Below are positions 1-12,200 of a stretch of DNA of 64,000 nucleotides, piece after piece. A program made the translations under genes and the position numbers. This stretch comes from Schizochytrium sp. TIO01 (taxonomy: Eukaryota; Sar; Bigyra; Thraustochytrida; Thraustochytriidae): contig SMSO01000031.1 of the NCBI GenBank assembly GCA_004764695.1, forward strand, positions 7,869,261 to 7,933,260, read 5' to 3'. A model generated the notes under the pieces. The model did no database searches. It saw only the letters and a program-made list of their open reading frames with translations, and was not told the DNA's origin. Numbering within the stretch: position 1 is the stretch's first letter; the number at the start of each line of letters is the position of its first letter.

Positions 1-531
1 AGTTTGGTAGGTAGGGAGGGAGGTAGTGGTTCTCCTTCTTCAAGTCGATCTCTACGTGATGGTACATGGCCTTCTCCAAATCCAGCACCCATGACTCAAA
101 CCAACTTGAAGACCAAGACAGTCAATCGTATTCGCAATCATACCCATAGCTGTCTATGCCCATTATCATAGCCAAGACCTCAATCATGAGCTCAATCGAT
201 CGCTACTCAGCGCCAGAACTGTCTAAGAACGTCGCAATTTATTAGCGCCGCTCATCGTTTATAATGTGCACGAGTTGGAACTTGAAGCACCGCATAATCT
301 CATGGGTCGCTGACGCCCTTCCCGCGCTGGTAGTAGAGGCACCACCCTAGCAGTCTGCTAGCTACCCTATGGCAGCAGGAGTACAAGAACTTTGAAGTTC
401 AAGTTGAAGAAGAAGTGCTACTGCAACAACAACAACTTCAAGAAGGCCGTGGTGGAGGACATGGACACGGATTGGAGAGCACCCAAGGAAACTCTTAAGA
501 TTTGATTCAAGGGGCCGATCGGGATGGTTTG

Positions 532-599
532 GTTTTGTTTTGTTTTGTTTTGTTTTGTTTTGTTTTGTTTTGTTTTGTTTTGTTTTGTTTTGTTTTGTT
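532..599. repeat. (TTTTG)n microsatellite
   Basis: About 13 near-perfect tandem copies of the pentamer GTTTT, read on the plus strand. It lies 135 bp before a much longer TTTG array and probably shares its slippage origin. Confidence 0.95.
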
Positions 600-734
600 G
601 CTTTTGAACTCGCCAGGCATGGGAGTTGGGATATCTGGTTGATTGCATTTGCCCGAGAGCGGTTGCGTTGCTGGTTGGGGTAGGCATCAATGTTGACGAC
701 AGGCGTGTGCGCAATAGCCCCTCCATCGCGAGGG

Positions 735-1000
735 TGTTTGTTTGTTTGTTTGTTTGTTTGTTTGTTTGTTTGTTTGTTTGTTTGTTTGTTTGTTTGTTTG
801 TTTGTTTGTTTGTTTGTTTGTTTGTTTGTTTGTTTGTTTGTTTGTTTGTTTGTTTGTTTGTTTGTTTGTTTGTTTGTTTGTTTGTTTGTTTGTTTGTTTG
901 TTTGTTTGTTTGTTTGTTTGTTTGTTTGTTTGTTTGTTTGTTTGTTTGTTTGTTTGTTTGTTTGTTTGTTTGTTTGTTTGTTTTGTTTGTTTGTTGTTTG
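735..1000. repeat. (TTTG)n long microsatellite
   Basis: About 61 uninterrupted copies of the tetramer TTTG, followed by three imperfect units where one T is gained or lost. The perfection over about 245 bp points to recent expansion. The tract is G/T only on one strand. Confidence 0.97.
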
Positions 1001-2569
1001 TGCTCTAGCTAGAGAAACACCGCTGCTCGCTTTGCCTGCGGTTTACAAAACGATTGGCACTGTTTTCCTCCGAGCAACCTCGACCAATGGAGCGCCTCCT
1101 CCCTCCTCCCTCCTCGGCACTCGAGCTTCAGCATCCTTAGAAGTCAAAAACTCGAGGTCACAATGTCCTCGGAAAAACTCTCACGGTACGAGTCCAAGAG
1201 CTCTGGTATTTTCCGATTCGTAGGTGTTCAAGTTATACTCCGTCGTCTAAAACGGTGTTTGGGATTCGGCAAGCAGCGAGTGCCAAAACAAAACACTGAC
1301 CCATGAGAGTTGAGCAGCTCTTTAAGACCTTCAACTCCAGCTCCAACTTTTAGTTCAACCTGAAATTCAACTCGGAAGCTACCTGGAATTCAAGTTAGAA
1401 TTCAACTTCAAGCTCCAGCTCAAGCTCCAGCTCCAGCTCAAGCTCAACTTGAACTTGAACTCGAACTCGAACTTGAACTCGAAGACCTCTTCTTCCAAGT
1501 CGAAATCACCCCTCAACTTAAAGGACAACAAAAACGTCGAGACCTCCTTGCCAAGCATGGGATTTTGCCGGTACCTAGCTATGTTGCTTTGTTTCTTTTC
1601 GTAGCTACTCAAAAGAAAAGTGAGCGGACCAAACAAGAAACAAAAAAAGGTTATTTTAATAAAGCTTACAAAGAAAAGGAATAATTTACACCATTCGAAA
1701 TCGATGCCAATGACTTCGCATACCACTGGTATTGTTACCATTGCAGTATCCTGTTGTATTTATGCCATGATTTGTATGATCATCACAATTGACACACAAC
1801 GTCTCTGGTGGCCCATGATATGTTCATTAACACTAGTTCTTTCTGCTAGGACAATTCTCTATACTTGGCAGAATATGCATTAATCAATGGGAGTGAAAAA
1901 AGAAAAGAAAAAAAGGGAATATAGAAAAGAAGAAAAAGACTAATCATAGAAAAATAGAAAGAAGAACTTTACAGAGAAAAGTAAAATTTTGTTTTCTTCG
2001 TTATATACACTGATGCATGCCTTGCTCAAGGCGATCAAGATCCTTTGATAGTACAAGAATTGATCTTGGCGAGGAGCACCGTCTGCAAACTGGTTGAGAC
2101 TATAAACAGGTCTGGAGACATTTTGCCTTAGTGATAATTTGTTTTCATTTTTTAAGTTCAGACGGTTAATCTATTTGGTTAAACTCCCTAACCTCCCATG
2201 TACTCCTCGTGAATTCTGCTTTCCAATTGACGTTCTTGATAAACTGATCTCTATCAAGAACGTGGACAAAAGTATAGACAACCCAACACCGCGACTGTAG
2301 GTCCAAGCAAGGAAGTGCAATAATGATACCCTATAGGCTCCTACTATCAACGGTGGTATTCCAAGCCATTGATACTGTAGATAAGAAAGAATCGCGACAA
2401 GTGCCTTGGTAGCCTGCATTTTGGACTATAATAAGAAAGAAACAAAGTAAGGGGTTTCTGTCTGTTTCTATTTTTGTTTGTGGTTTATAAAAAATCAAAA
2501 TCATAGCAACTTGAAAACGTTTGAAGTCTATAAAAGAATGAACTAGCAAGAAAAAATTCGTTTCATTCG

Positions 2570-2764
2570 TCAGTCATCTTCTTCATCAGAGTCTTCATCT
2601 TCTTTCTTAAGATCACCAGAATCGCAAGAGTTGAGACCTAGATTGTCTAAAATAAAGTTGAGGTGGCGGGGTTCACATTGGGAAAACTCAGTGGAATTAA
2701 AGAGGATCGAGACTGTCGCATCCTGGGCGCAAAGGATCATTTCCTCGGTCACATTACTCTTCAT
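2570..2764 (-). CDS. possible small acidic protein or last exon
   Basis: A 64-codon frame beginning MKSNVTEEM and ending in an acidic tail (KKEDEDSDEEDD). It resembles no family I recognise. The reading frame has a stop just upstream, so it is either a complete tiny gene or a terminal exon; a CATCGCAG sequence immediately before the start could be a 3' splice site. The acidic tail and balanced composition look more protein-like than neighbouring frames, but no upstream exon could be placed. Treat as tentative. Confidence 0.25.
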   Translation of the reverse strand: MKSNVTEEMILCAQDATVSILFNSTEFSQCEPRHLNFILDNLGLNSCDSGDLKKEDEDSDEEDD

Positions 2765-4678
2765 CCTCTTCCTGCGATGCCGCTACTGCGGCTATTCATT
2801 TGCCGAGGTTTGCCAAGAAAGCAGGCACAAACAAACAAGCCCGCTTGGCCACGGCCTCTGCAGCCCAATCAAGTCATCCGCCCGACGCTCTTATGTGTCC
2901 AATCGATCCAATCGATCGATCGATCGCTTTGCTACAGAGCACTGACCGATGATCTCTGATTGGCTGACAATCCATTCGTTCACTGGTGATACCTAGGTGG
3001 GAGGGAGCTAGGTGTAACAGTAGGAGTAGCAGTAGGCAAACGAGTGAAGAAGTGCGAGATAACCACAGATATGGCGCACTAGAAAGACAGCCACTCGGAT
3101 TCTCGAACCGCTGTTGCCGAGATTGCTCATCTCTGCGCAGATGGACTTGATAAGAAGAAGGAGAAGAAGGAGTCCGAGAAGGACTTGGCGTTCTCGTGTT
3201 CAACGTCGATCGTGCCGTGGCATGGAGAGGTTTTCAGACCCCGAGACGACCTCATTGCGCCACGACGAAGGCATCTCTGGACCGGTTTCTGAGAATCGAT
3301 AAATTCCTCGTGACAGTGAAGATCGCAAAACCCACTCTGACGATAGGTACACGGATATGTATGTATATATATATATATATGTATACGTGTTCGTACCTAT
3401 GCGTACCCAGGATCCTACCACGATTTGGAATGAACGCTGAGGCACGATCATAATGAACTTCAAGTTTTTGAAGCTCCAGCGTTCTGAGGCCAAGGACTTT
3501 GTTGGACAAAGTTCGACTTGAGGTGCAGAGGATATGGTGATCGTCTCCGACTCGAATTAAGAAAGGAGGTCCCAAGCTGCCTCGAGCTCATCATGACTTG
3601 AGCTCCTCGTCAAACGAAGAATCTACAGTGCCCAAGAACTCTCGGCCAATCGTTTATACTAACTACGCCATAGGCGCCTCTTACTTACTATCTGTCAGTG
3701 CTAGATAGACAAAACAGTAGATCCATAGAAAGAAAACGAAGAAACAACTTTCAAGTTAAAAGAACTTGAAGTAACAGGAATAGTTCCTAGGGACTTCTAC
3801 GGGGAAGGATCGCCTGCTACACTTTAAGTTAGACAGGTCCTAAGCGATTTAATTGTGTTGGAGGGCGGAAAAAGAAAATGTAGGGGAAAAAAGAAGGGAA
3901 AAGTGCTGCGGGGAGGAAGGAAGTTCAGGAAACCGTTCCGGGAACCCGCACTTATGGGTAAGGGTCTTGTTATAAAGGCACTGGTAGTTTGTGACAGGAG
4001 GTGGATTTGGGGCTTCTTCAAGAGAAGCTCTTGTCTTGAAGACAAGCAGAGCAGAGCGAGGTTGCGAAAGCAGTGGATGGCGAAGAAACGTTGGTGGAAG
4101 GTGAAAGGATGAATGCAGGTGAATAATGATATGGACAAGCTCATGGCTGATCAAGGTTTGGAGAAATGTAGGTGTACTGAGAAGTACTGGTGGGGCTTAC
4201 AGAGATCAAGCGAATGAAAAATCATTTCTTAATCAATTTGAAGGGGCCAGCAGAAATAATAAAACGGTTTCATGGATTAATGGCACCACAGTGGAAAGGG
4301 TACCAAAGAATCCCATGTATGGCTAATATCTTTCTGAAAGAAATTAAAGTTGGGACATTGGCAGTCCAATGAGACTCAGATTTAAAATGCTCGCGCTACG
4401 GAGAAGCAGAATTCAACGTAATACCTGAACGTTGGGGCGATTCATTTTTTAAAAGAGAGAAAATAGAGAAATTTATTTAAAAGTCACTCGGGACCGACGT
4501 AGTTGGACAATCTAGAGAAAACACAGCGATTGGCCTGGATACAAAATCTTGTCTACAATTGCAAATTTAGTGAATGTAATTGTTTGATTCCTTTGATTTC
4601 ATTTTAAATTTAAATGAAACTAAAACAAGATAAGGTCTAGCTTTGTCAACCAGCTTGGAGTATCGCGAAAAATACGTC
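2765..4678. other. intergenic, no gene seen
   Basis: Contains a CGATCGAT-rich patch near 2895-2930, a short TA dinucleotide run near 3365-3380 and several AACTTCAAG/CTTGAAG words. The open frames here are short, overlap each other on both strands and show no recognisable domain. The end nearest 4678 would hold the 3' UTR of the minus-strand ABC transporter gene. Confidence 0.5.
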
Positions 4679-7600
4679 TTAGCGTTTAAGGTAGGAAATG
4701 TATGTGTAACTCAAGACAGTGAGAATGCGCAAACCCGCGGCAAACCCTCCCAAAGCTCCAATGCAAAATTTCCAATCGTGGGATTCGTAGCCAAAATTAT
4801 CTTGCGTAAACTCCCAGGCAGTCTGACCATTGGTAAGCATTGTACATCCAGCATTGCTGCTTGGCTCAGAAGAAGGGTCATCGCAGGCAAGCTGTGATAC
4901 GACGAGGGCATTCAAAGCGTATCGAATAGGGTTGATAGCGACCATCCACTGCCAGAACCCAGGAATATCATCCCATGCAATCATCAGACCACAGGTGATA
5001 GACCAGAAGCCAATTGAGACCGCACCGATAATGTTAGCGACCTGGTCTGTCGGGCATGCAGCAGCAAGAAAGTGGCCCCAAAATGTCATCACCATCATGA
5101 ACAAAAAGTAGGTAAACCAGAATAAGAAGAAGGCTCTGGCACTATGCTCGAGGTAGACAATGAAGTAGAAGATTGCTTCGTAAATGAGCGTGGTTGCCAA
5201 GATGTAAGGAAGCTCTGTAACCGTTTGAGCAATGACCATAGGAGCCACGCCATAGTAATGCGCAGCTCGCTCGCGGTAGTAAGGAGCACGTTCATCCATG
5301 ATTGTTGGGATTGCAGTGTTCAAAGCAATCACACCCATGAAAGTGGAGCCGTGATAAAGAAGGCCCATGAAACTCTGAATATCCATCGAGGTCTCGATTT
5401 CAACTCCGTTCATGAAGAAAGAAAAACCAAAGAATATAGCGATGAGAATGGTAACTGCAAACCGAGTGGTGTTATAACCCGGGTTTCGCCAGAAAGAAAG
5501 CCACCAACGTTTCGTCAGCTGGTCGAGTTGAGTGCCAAAAGTACTCGCGAATGCATCCTCAAAATGAAATTCTGGGCGCTCATCTAGATTTCTCTTGATC
5601 ACTTCATCAATGGCTTCCTCATTACGCTGCCGAAGACCGCTCTCTCGGTATTCATGTGCGTAATCGGCCGTGGCTTTGTAGCCAGCACTTGCACCGATCG
5701 CCTCTAGCATGTATGTGGCTGGGTTGTATCGTGGGTTCGGCATAAGGCGGGTACCAGGAATTGCAGCTAGGTAATCCAAAAGCTGCTTGGACCCTTCACC
5801 AAGATCTCCAAAATACACCATTTCACCGCCGCGCCGAAGCAGCAACAAACGATCAAACTTTGTGAAGATATCTTTTGAGGGCTGATGAATGGTACAAATG
5901 ACAGTACGACCAGCGCGTGCAATGCGCTCAAGGCCATCCATTACAATACGCGCAGAGCTCGCATCAAGTCCAGATGTTGGTTCATCTGCAAAGATAATTG
6001 CCGGGTTTGCAGCAAGCTCTACTCCAATTGTGACACGCTTGGCCTGCTCAGTACTGAGGCCGCCCTGCGTCTTAAATCCAATAACAAATCCACGAATAGG
6101 TTCCAGTTTGAGGGTATCAATTACACGTTCGACGAAAAGATCTTTCTCTTCCTTGGAAACACTATGAGGCTGACGCAGGTAGGCTGAGAATGTAAGTGCT
6201 TCTTCCACAGTTGCGTTTGGGCTATGGATGTCCATCTGCTCAACATAGCCGACAATGCGAGAAAAGGAAGTTTTTTCCTGAGGCCGGCCGTTCACAAGTA
6301 CTTCTCCAGTAATCTTACCACCCGTTTTGCGCAAGGCAAGCACATCAAGCAATGTAGATTTACCCGCGCCAGAGCTGCCCATGAGCGCAGTCAGCGTTCC
6401 TGCTTCAGCATAACCGGTAATACCTTTAAGAAGCTCCAAAGAGCAAGAGCTGCCCTTGTCCTCAGGTCCAGGGACAGCATACCAGAGGTCTCTAAAGACG
6501 AGATCTGCAGGAACAAAGTCAGCTTGATTCAGTGAGGTCTCCATGCGCATATCAGAGCGTGCTGGGTTAGCTGACCCATCTTTATTCTTCCTGAGTGCGC
6601 TTGTCGAGGGCACATCGATACGAGATGAGGCGTTTCGCTCAGCATGCACACGCTCAACTTCAGCAATATCTGCATCATGCACGTCTTCTGCACCTGGATT
6701 GGCTTTGGTTTGGCGCCCGCCACTTCCTTCCCAACGGCAGAAGTCATAGCCAAGACAACTAATGATGATATCAAGGAGCTTGTAACCAAGAAGGACAAGC
6801 ACGCCAGCATAAATATACTGGTTGTTATCTTCAACACCAAAAAGGTCCAATGCATAAGCTCGCTGGTCGGCGGTAAATGCAGTGGAACTAAAGATGATCA
6901 GACTTGCACTACGAAACGCATAACCAATCGGTGATAGCCAGTAAATCCAAATAAACCATATTGGGATCTGGTCGCCTGTAAGAATGTACCCACTGAACAG
7001 CACAGTAGAACCGATCGAAATTGCCGCAAGGACCTGGGAAATAGAAGGTGTTGCGGCGTAGGTTCCGACAGCGCGAAGGAAAGCAGAAAACGAAATATTG
7101 AGCACAAACAGGATGCAGAGAAAGCACATGTAGCGGCCACCGTAATCACTCTCTCCAGTCACAGAGTTTTCGGGGCTCGGAACTAGCCGAGAGCACCAAA
7201 AAACAAGAGCAGATAGGAGGACACATTCAATGAAAGCGATTGGAATGGTAGCTACCGTTTCTGCAATTACATAATTGATGGTACGAAAGAAGTAGCTACC
7301 GCTCTGTTTGTAGTACACGGGACGCTGATCCAGAACAACAGGCATTTGCGCCATGCCTGAGAGCATGCTTTGCATCAAAACACCAAAAATGATACCAAAG
7401 CGCTGAGTCGTGGGTGTTTGGTCGTCCGAACTGCTGGTGGGAAGGTTAGGGTCAAGGTTGAGAAACACAGTTCCCATGAGAACACCCATCACAACTGCTT
7501 GCGTGATCCGTGCAATCACGAAGTTCATATCACGAAACGTGAGCTTCATGTGACGATCTACCACCAGTTGAAGTTCCTTACAGCAATTGTTTGCGTAAAG

Positions 7601-9235
7601 CGGTGTTTGGCGATCGTAAAGCTCTTCTCGTGCGGAAGAGTCGATGCCATTTGCAGGGTTAATCCAGTATTCTGTAGCATCTCTCTTCTTTTGCGAAAAG
7701 GGAGAGCGCTCCCAAGCAGCTGCCATTTCCATTTCATTAGAGGGAGCATCAGCACGAACCTGGTAACGAGTCCGCTGCGAAGTGGTTACCTCCTGGATGA
7801 AATCAGCAATATCACGATCGAAAGGGCACTCGAATCCAATGCTCTCGAAATAAGGTAGAACGTCTTCGCGTGGGCCATGGAATACAATGTGACCTAGCGC
7901 AAGAATTAATATCTCATCGAAAAGGTCGTACGTCTCAGGCGCTGGTTGCAATAAAGCCACAACAGGGGTTGTATTGAGTGATTTTGCAACGCCTGTAATG
8001 CGTCGACAAATGTCGAAAGTGGCAGCACTATCAAGACCCGTGGAGATCTGATCGTAAAAGGCAATAGGACGCCGGCCCATGAGCATCTCAGCACTTGTCA
8101 CACGCTTCTTCTCACCTCCTGAGACACCACGAATCAGCTCGTTACCAACGATTGTATCCTGGGCGTTGGTGAGAGCCAGATTGTCGATCACAAATTGGGG
8201 CAAATCTTCCAGCTGCTTCTTGATAATATCCCATTCTTCTTTCGACACCTTCTCCGATGTGCCCGCTCGTGTCATCACATGTAGTGCCATTTCGGGTCCA
8301 CCAAAACAGTTGTAGGCGAACTCAAGTGTTTCGCGCACTGTTAGAACTGGGTTGTGCACATCAACCTGATCGATGAAAGCCACCATCTTACGAAGGTGAA
8401 GATCTTCAGCCTGAAATCCAGAGTAGCGGATGTCGCCGCTTAGTTTCTTGTGCCCCCCAACTGCTGCTCGACCTCCCAGAACTTTAAACAAGGTGCTCAC
8501 ACCACACCCTGGAGGTCCAAGGACGAGGGTAGATTTACCAGCTTCAAAAACACCTGAAAGGTTACGAAGAATTGGCAGATCCATGCGGTTCTTACTACCA
8601 CATGAAAACAGTTTCCAAACCGAGGTTGCCACATCTTGAATGCCAACGTCTGCCTTTGCCACATTTACAGTGTAGTTGAGGTCCTTGAAAGCAAGGTTGA
8701 TAGGCCAGGTGTCGTCACCCTGCGCACGCGAAACGATCTGTGCATAGCCAATCATCGTCAAATCGCGGTGCTGTGTAGGCATGGAACTTTCGATGCGCGA
8801 TGGCGCTCTGATAAGTCCGCGACCCATCAGCTGTCCAAGGAGCACAATTTCTTCTGGTGATAAGCTCACTTTGAGAGATTCATCAGTTTCTCCCCGATCT
8901 CTCTTCTTCTGAACCTGCTTCTGCAGGCGACCAAGGAGCGACCGAATTTTCACTACTTCGTCTTCGGTAGGACGCTCATCAACGACATCCTTCGTTCTTG
9001 CTCCATCCTCTTCTTCGCTGTCGCAGTCGTCTGCTGGGCCAGGGGATGAGCTCATTTTAGCATCAACAACGTTATCTTCCTTTATCTGCACTTGGACATC
9101 AACATCAGCATCGTTCGTTGTGGAATTTGAAGTAATGTCTTCACTAAGGGTGGAAGTTACCGTGTCTTGTTCCAGGATTGTCCTTTCGGACTCTCCCATT
9201 TTCGTAGCATTCTCCGGACCATTATTGGGCAACAT
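4679..9235 (-). CDS. PDR-type full-length ABC transporter (ABCG family)
   Basis: Intronless, 1518 residues. The order is the reverse one typical of pleiotropic drug resistance pumps: acidic N-terminus, NBD1, TMD1, NBD2, TMD2; the family exports hydrophobic compounds or lipids at the plasma membrane. NBD1 has Walker A GPPGCGVST (about residue 238; the lysine is Val), signature VSGGE (about 370) and Walker B ending FYDQ, with Gln in place of the catalytic Glu. NBD2 has a canonical Walker A GSSGAGKST (about 953), a divergent signature LSTEQ (about 1062) and Walker B FADEPTSGLD. One ATP site is therefore degenerate and one canonical, as in fungal Pdr5. Hydrophobic helices cluster at about 570-830 and 1230-1510. 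I start at the first ATG (9235); two codons upstream a TTG also opens the frame. It stands alone between two non-coding regions. The substrate cannot be read from sequence. Confidence 0.93.
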   Translation of the reverse strand: MLPNNGPENATKMGESERTILEQDTVTSTLSEDITSNSTTNDADVDVQVQIKEDNVVDAKMSSSPGPADDCDSEEEDGARTKDVVDERPTEDEVVKIRSLLGRLQKQVQKKRDRGETDESLKVSLSPEEIVLLGQLMGRGLIRAPSRIESSMPTQHRDLTMIGYAQIVSRAQGDDTWPINLAFKDLNYTVNVAKADVGIQDVATSVWKLFSCGSKNRMDLPILRNLSGVFEAGKSTLVLGPPGCGVSTLFKVLGGRAAVGGHKKLSGDIRYSGFQAEDLHLRKMVAFIDQVDVHNPVLTVRETLEFAYNCFGGPEMALHVMTRAGTSEKVSKEEWDIIKKQLEDLPQFVIDNLALTNAQDTIVGNELIRGVSGGEKKRVTSAEMLMGRRPIAFYDQISTGLDSAATFDICRRITGVAKSLNTTPVVALLQPAPETYDLFDEILILALGHIVFHGPREDVLPYFESIGFECPFDRDIADFIQEVTTSQRTRYQVRADAPSNEMEMAAAWERSPFSQKKRDATEYWINPANGIDSSAREELYDRQTPLYANNCCKELQLVVDRHMKLTFRDMNFVIARITQAVVMGVLMGTVFLNLDPNLPTSSSDDQTPTTQRFGIIFGVLMQSMLSGMAQMPVVLDQRPVYYKQSGSYFFRTINYVIAETVATIPIAFIECVLLSALVFWCSRLVPSPENSVTGESDYGGRYMCFLCILFVLNISFSAFLRAVGTYAATPSISQVLAAISIGSTVLFSGYILTGDQIPIWFIWIYWLSPIGYAFRSASLIIFSSTAFTADQRAYALDLFGVEDNNQYIYAGVLVLLGYKLLDIIISCLGYDFCRWEGSGGRQTKANPGAEDVHDADIAEVERVHAERNASSRIDVPSTSALRKNKDGSANPARSDMRMETSLNQADFVPADLVFRDLWYAVPGPEDKGSSCSLELLKGITGYAEAGTLTALMGSSGAGKSTLLDVLALRKTGGKITGEVLVNGRPQEKTSFSRIVGYVEQMDIHSPNATVEEALTFSAYLRQPHSVSKEEKDLFVERVIDTLKLEPIRGFVIGFKTQGGLSTEQAKRVTIGVELAANPAIIFADEPTSGLDASSARIVMDGLERIARAGRTVICTIHQPSKDIFTKFDRLLLLRRGGEMVYFGDLGEGSKQLLDYLAAIPGTRLMPNPRYNPATYMLEAIGASAGYKATADYAHEYRESGLRQRNEEAIDEVIKRNLDERPEFHFEDAFASTFGTQLDQLTKRWWLSFWRNPGYNTTRFAVTILIAIFFGFSFFMNGVEIETSMDIQSFMGLLYHGSTFMGVIALNTAIPTIMDERAPYYRERAAHYYGVAPMVIAQTVTELPYILATTLIYEAIFYFIVYLEHSARAFFLFWFTYFLFMMVMTFWGHFLAAACPTDQVANIIGAVSIGFWSITCGLMIAWDDIPGFWQWMVAINPIRYALNALVVSQLACDDPSSEPSSNAGCTMLTNGQTAWEFTQDNFGYESHDWKFCIGALGGFAAGLRILTVLSYTYISYLKR

Positions 9236-12200
9236 TTGCAAAGTCCTCCTATACGATGACTCTAGATTTCGTCACGAGGAAGTTTATCTTCAAGTCACAC
9301 TAGAGATTCAACTTGCCGACCCTTGTTTCCGTGACTTGGGTTGCCCCTCGCCTTGATATTGAGGCAGGCAATTCAATAACCTTCGTGTTGTTTGGCTACT
9401 TCTGAGTTATTGCTTTCGGCAGGCACCTGCTCGTATTTGGTTTTTGCTTGTATCAATTCGCTGCTCGACACGTCTGATTATACAGTCTTGATTCTTATTG
9501 CTGTCGAGTTTAAGGTTTGCATGTGCAAGGGTCTGAAAACCTTATTTCTTATAATTTTATTTTTTCTCTAAAAATTCGAATGTTTCATGCTTATTATTTT
9601 CTTCTCCCTTAGAAATAAATTAAAAATTCCTAGTTTACGCGGTAGCAAGTGGATGCATGGTTCAGGGCGAAGAGGAGGCGCGGTGAACAACACTGTTATG
9701 AAGTTCTTTCACTTCAATTAGGCGTGTGCAATTTTCTAAGAAGCAAGTCTCATAGCCTTTACGCTATTCTCAAATAAAAAAGAGCTCGGTGAAGCCAAAG
9801 TATGAGAAGAACGAGAATCCAGACGAGATAAAGTTTCCTGGAAGAAGAGCGATTTGAAAAAAAGAAAAAAAGTACATACAATATTTTCGTCAGACATTTT
9901 TTATAATTTTAATTTTTTTTAAATCAAATGGGAAAGTCAGAAAACTTTGTGGTCTTCGCAAGAATTTTATGCATACGCCTCCAACGTTCACGCAAAGGTG
10001 CTCACCTTCAATGCTAATACGCTCCCAGTAGCTTTGCAATATCTTGGATCGTGCTACGGCGGACGGAGCGTGGCCACATTTGGGGTCTGTGAGGTGCTTT
10101 CAGATATTTTATTGACAGAAAGTATTCGATAATCCTATGGGCTCAGAGTCAAATCAAAACAAACAAACAAACAAATAATAAATTAATTGATAAGTAAATA
10201 AACTTTGCACTTTCTTTCCATCGTAAGAGCTTCCATCTGCCCCTTTTCACTCCAGGTGCGTTCCAAAGCGGGTTTTGCATTAACAATGAGTGATATATGA
10301 TTGAAAGCGTGATAACGCAAGTGCTGGTTCCGTCATAGAGGTATACATACGCTCGTTCGCTCCAGCATTCATTTACCTATCAGTTTTCCCGTGGTATGCC
10401 TCGTTATTTTTTAGACTCTTCTTGGCTGCTGTTCAAAGGAAATAAAATCCAGTGTCTTCTTAGAGGTGCCTGGCGTGCAAACTTCGAAGGTTTCGTACCT
10501 CTTTAAAGCAGCAAAGAAGAAGAGTAGGCTGTGGAATGCAGTTGACGTCGATCTTATGGCACGAGAAGAACGCTGGGCCATGGGCGCGTTCATTAATTAA
10601 TGGTTCTTGCCAGATTCACAGTCCTGGCTATGCATTTATTTCCTATACACTCTTCATGCTGCAATTCGATTCCTCAATCGATTGATCTATCCATGAAACA
10701 TGACATAACAGTTTTCTTGAAAGCGGTGGCTTGTAGGCCTAATTGAGTGATCACAAACCCACAAACAAGGGGAAAACAGAGTTTGATAAGCACTGAAATA
10801 GGAAGTCGAATTTACTGCTTTGTTTCTGCCTTGCACAAACCAAGTTCTAGCCTGCAATTTAGTCTGTGGCAAGCTTGCTCTATGCTTTCCTTTTGAGTGC
10901 GGTGAAGCTCGCGATGCACCGGAGCTTTAGCTTTCGCTCCATCGTGGCCCTTCACAGCTCTCAAAAGGTTCCCCGTCTCAGTTTTCCTCTCCAAGAAGCG
11001 CCAACAAAGTCGAAAAAAATGAGAAAAAGGTTGTACGGCGGACACAGAATTGTCTATTTCCGCAACTTGGGAGTTCTTGCGCCATTTTCTGCTGCAAAAG
11101 TATCAACAGGATCCTCTCGGCTAGAGATGAGTACTCGATGAGTAAAATCAACCCTAGGCACGTCAAACAGGGCCTCAGGGCAGAACGCGGATGAGTTTAT
11201 GGCCACCGCTGACAGCCGGTTATCAAAGTTTGGCCCTCTGTTTGAACGGCCTTTAGGTTCGCGAGAAGAGCTCCTTTTCAGCGCAATCCGACTTACCCAT
11301 ATAATTTGGAAGAAAGGAAGAACATTATATAAAGTTTCAAGAACTGATAGTAAGTAAGTAGGAGGTATCTCACGCACTAACTCATCAATCTACGTAGGCT
11401 TCGGTATTGTAATTGTTTTTGTTATTTACTTATTCCTTATTTTATCTATTATTATTGAAATTAAACAATTAAAGTTTTGATTTTCATTATAAAAATAACA
11501 AGAAAGCTTTTTGCTTATAATTACTACATTGGGGTATTTATTTAAATAAAAATTCCATCCTTGTCCAGGCATCACATTGTGCAAAACACAACTGCTGGCC
11601 AGTTATCTGTCATGTTATGAAATAGGTCCCCAGCACAAAGCGAAGGTTAAAAGTAGGCATGCAGGCCAAGGGCGCGTAAGCTCCTCCTTTGCTTTCTTCT
11701 TCGCCAAGAAACAGCGCTCAAAACAGTTCCGAGCAACACCAAAAGAAAGGCACAAAGATGGAATTTGATTTGCTGAAGAACAAACACCACTCGGCAGCTA
11801 GCGAGCGAAAAATGTGAATACTTGGTAGTCGTTCTAAGTAAGGTGGAAAGAACGATTAGGCTCTTGGAAACGCTGTGGATTGATTGTTCTCACGCATTCA
11901 AGAAAATAGTAGGTTTAACTGCAGATTCGACGAGGCATGTTTTCTCCAGTCGAAGCAAATGCAGATGCCTTCGGTTCTTCGTTGCTACGCAAACTTTGGT
12001 GTTTTAGTTTCATGTAATGAGAAATCATCCGAGCCGACGATTATTGCAGCTTTGTGCATTTGCTCTCCCCGCCACTGTGTTGTGCGGCACGCAATTTTAG
12101 GCATGACTCGAATCCAACTTGAGGCGGTGTCTTTATGAAGCTATTCTTCCCATTTGGAATGTGAGATTGGTAAGCTTGCTTCATGATACTTTGCCAAACT

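Larger units (their letters stand above)
1..2569. other. gene-poor, low-complexity region
   Basis: No convincing gene on either strand. The stretch holds two adjacent TG-type microsatellites and purine/pyrimidine-skewed hexamer-like runs around 1320-1500 built from alternating GAACTC, GAACTT and AGCTCC/AGCTCA words. From about 1880 onward it is AT-rich with A-rich tracts. The open frames across the microsatellites encode only repeated Phe-Val-Cys-Leu or Lys-Gln-Asn-Thr words and are artefacts of the repeats. Confidence 0.6.

Noticed and set aside
626-1223. Frames of up to 177 codons over the TTTG array
   Set aside because: They only translate the tetranucleotide repeat into repeated Phe-Val-Cys-Leu and exist in several frames at once.
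3098-3125. GGATTCTCGAACC, similar to the complement of a tRNA T-arm
   Set aside because: Spacing within the loop is wrong and no cloverleaf can be drawn.
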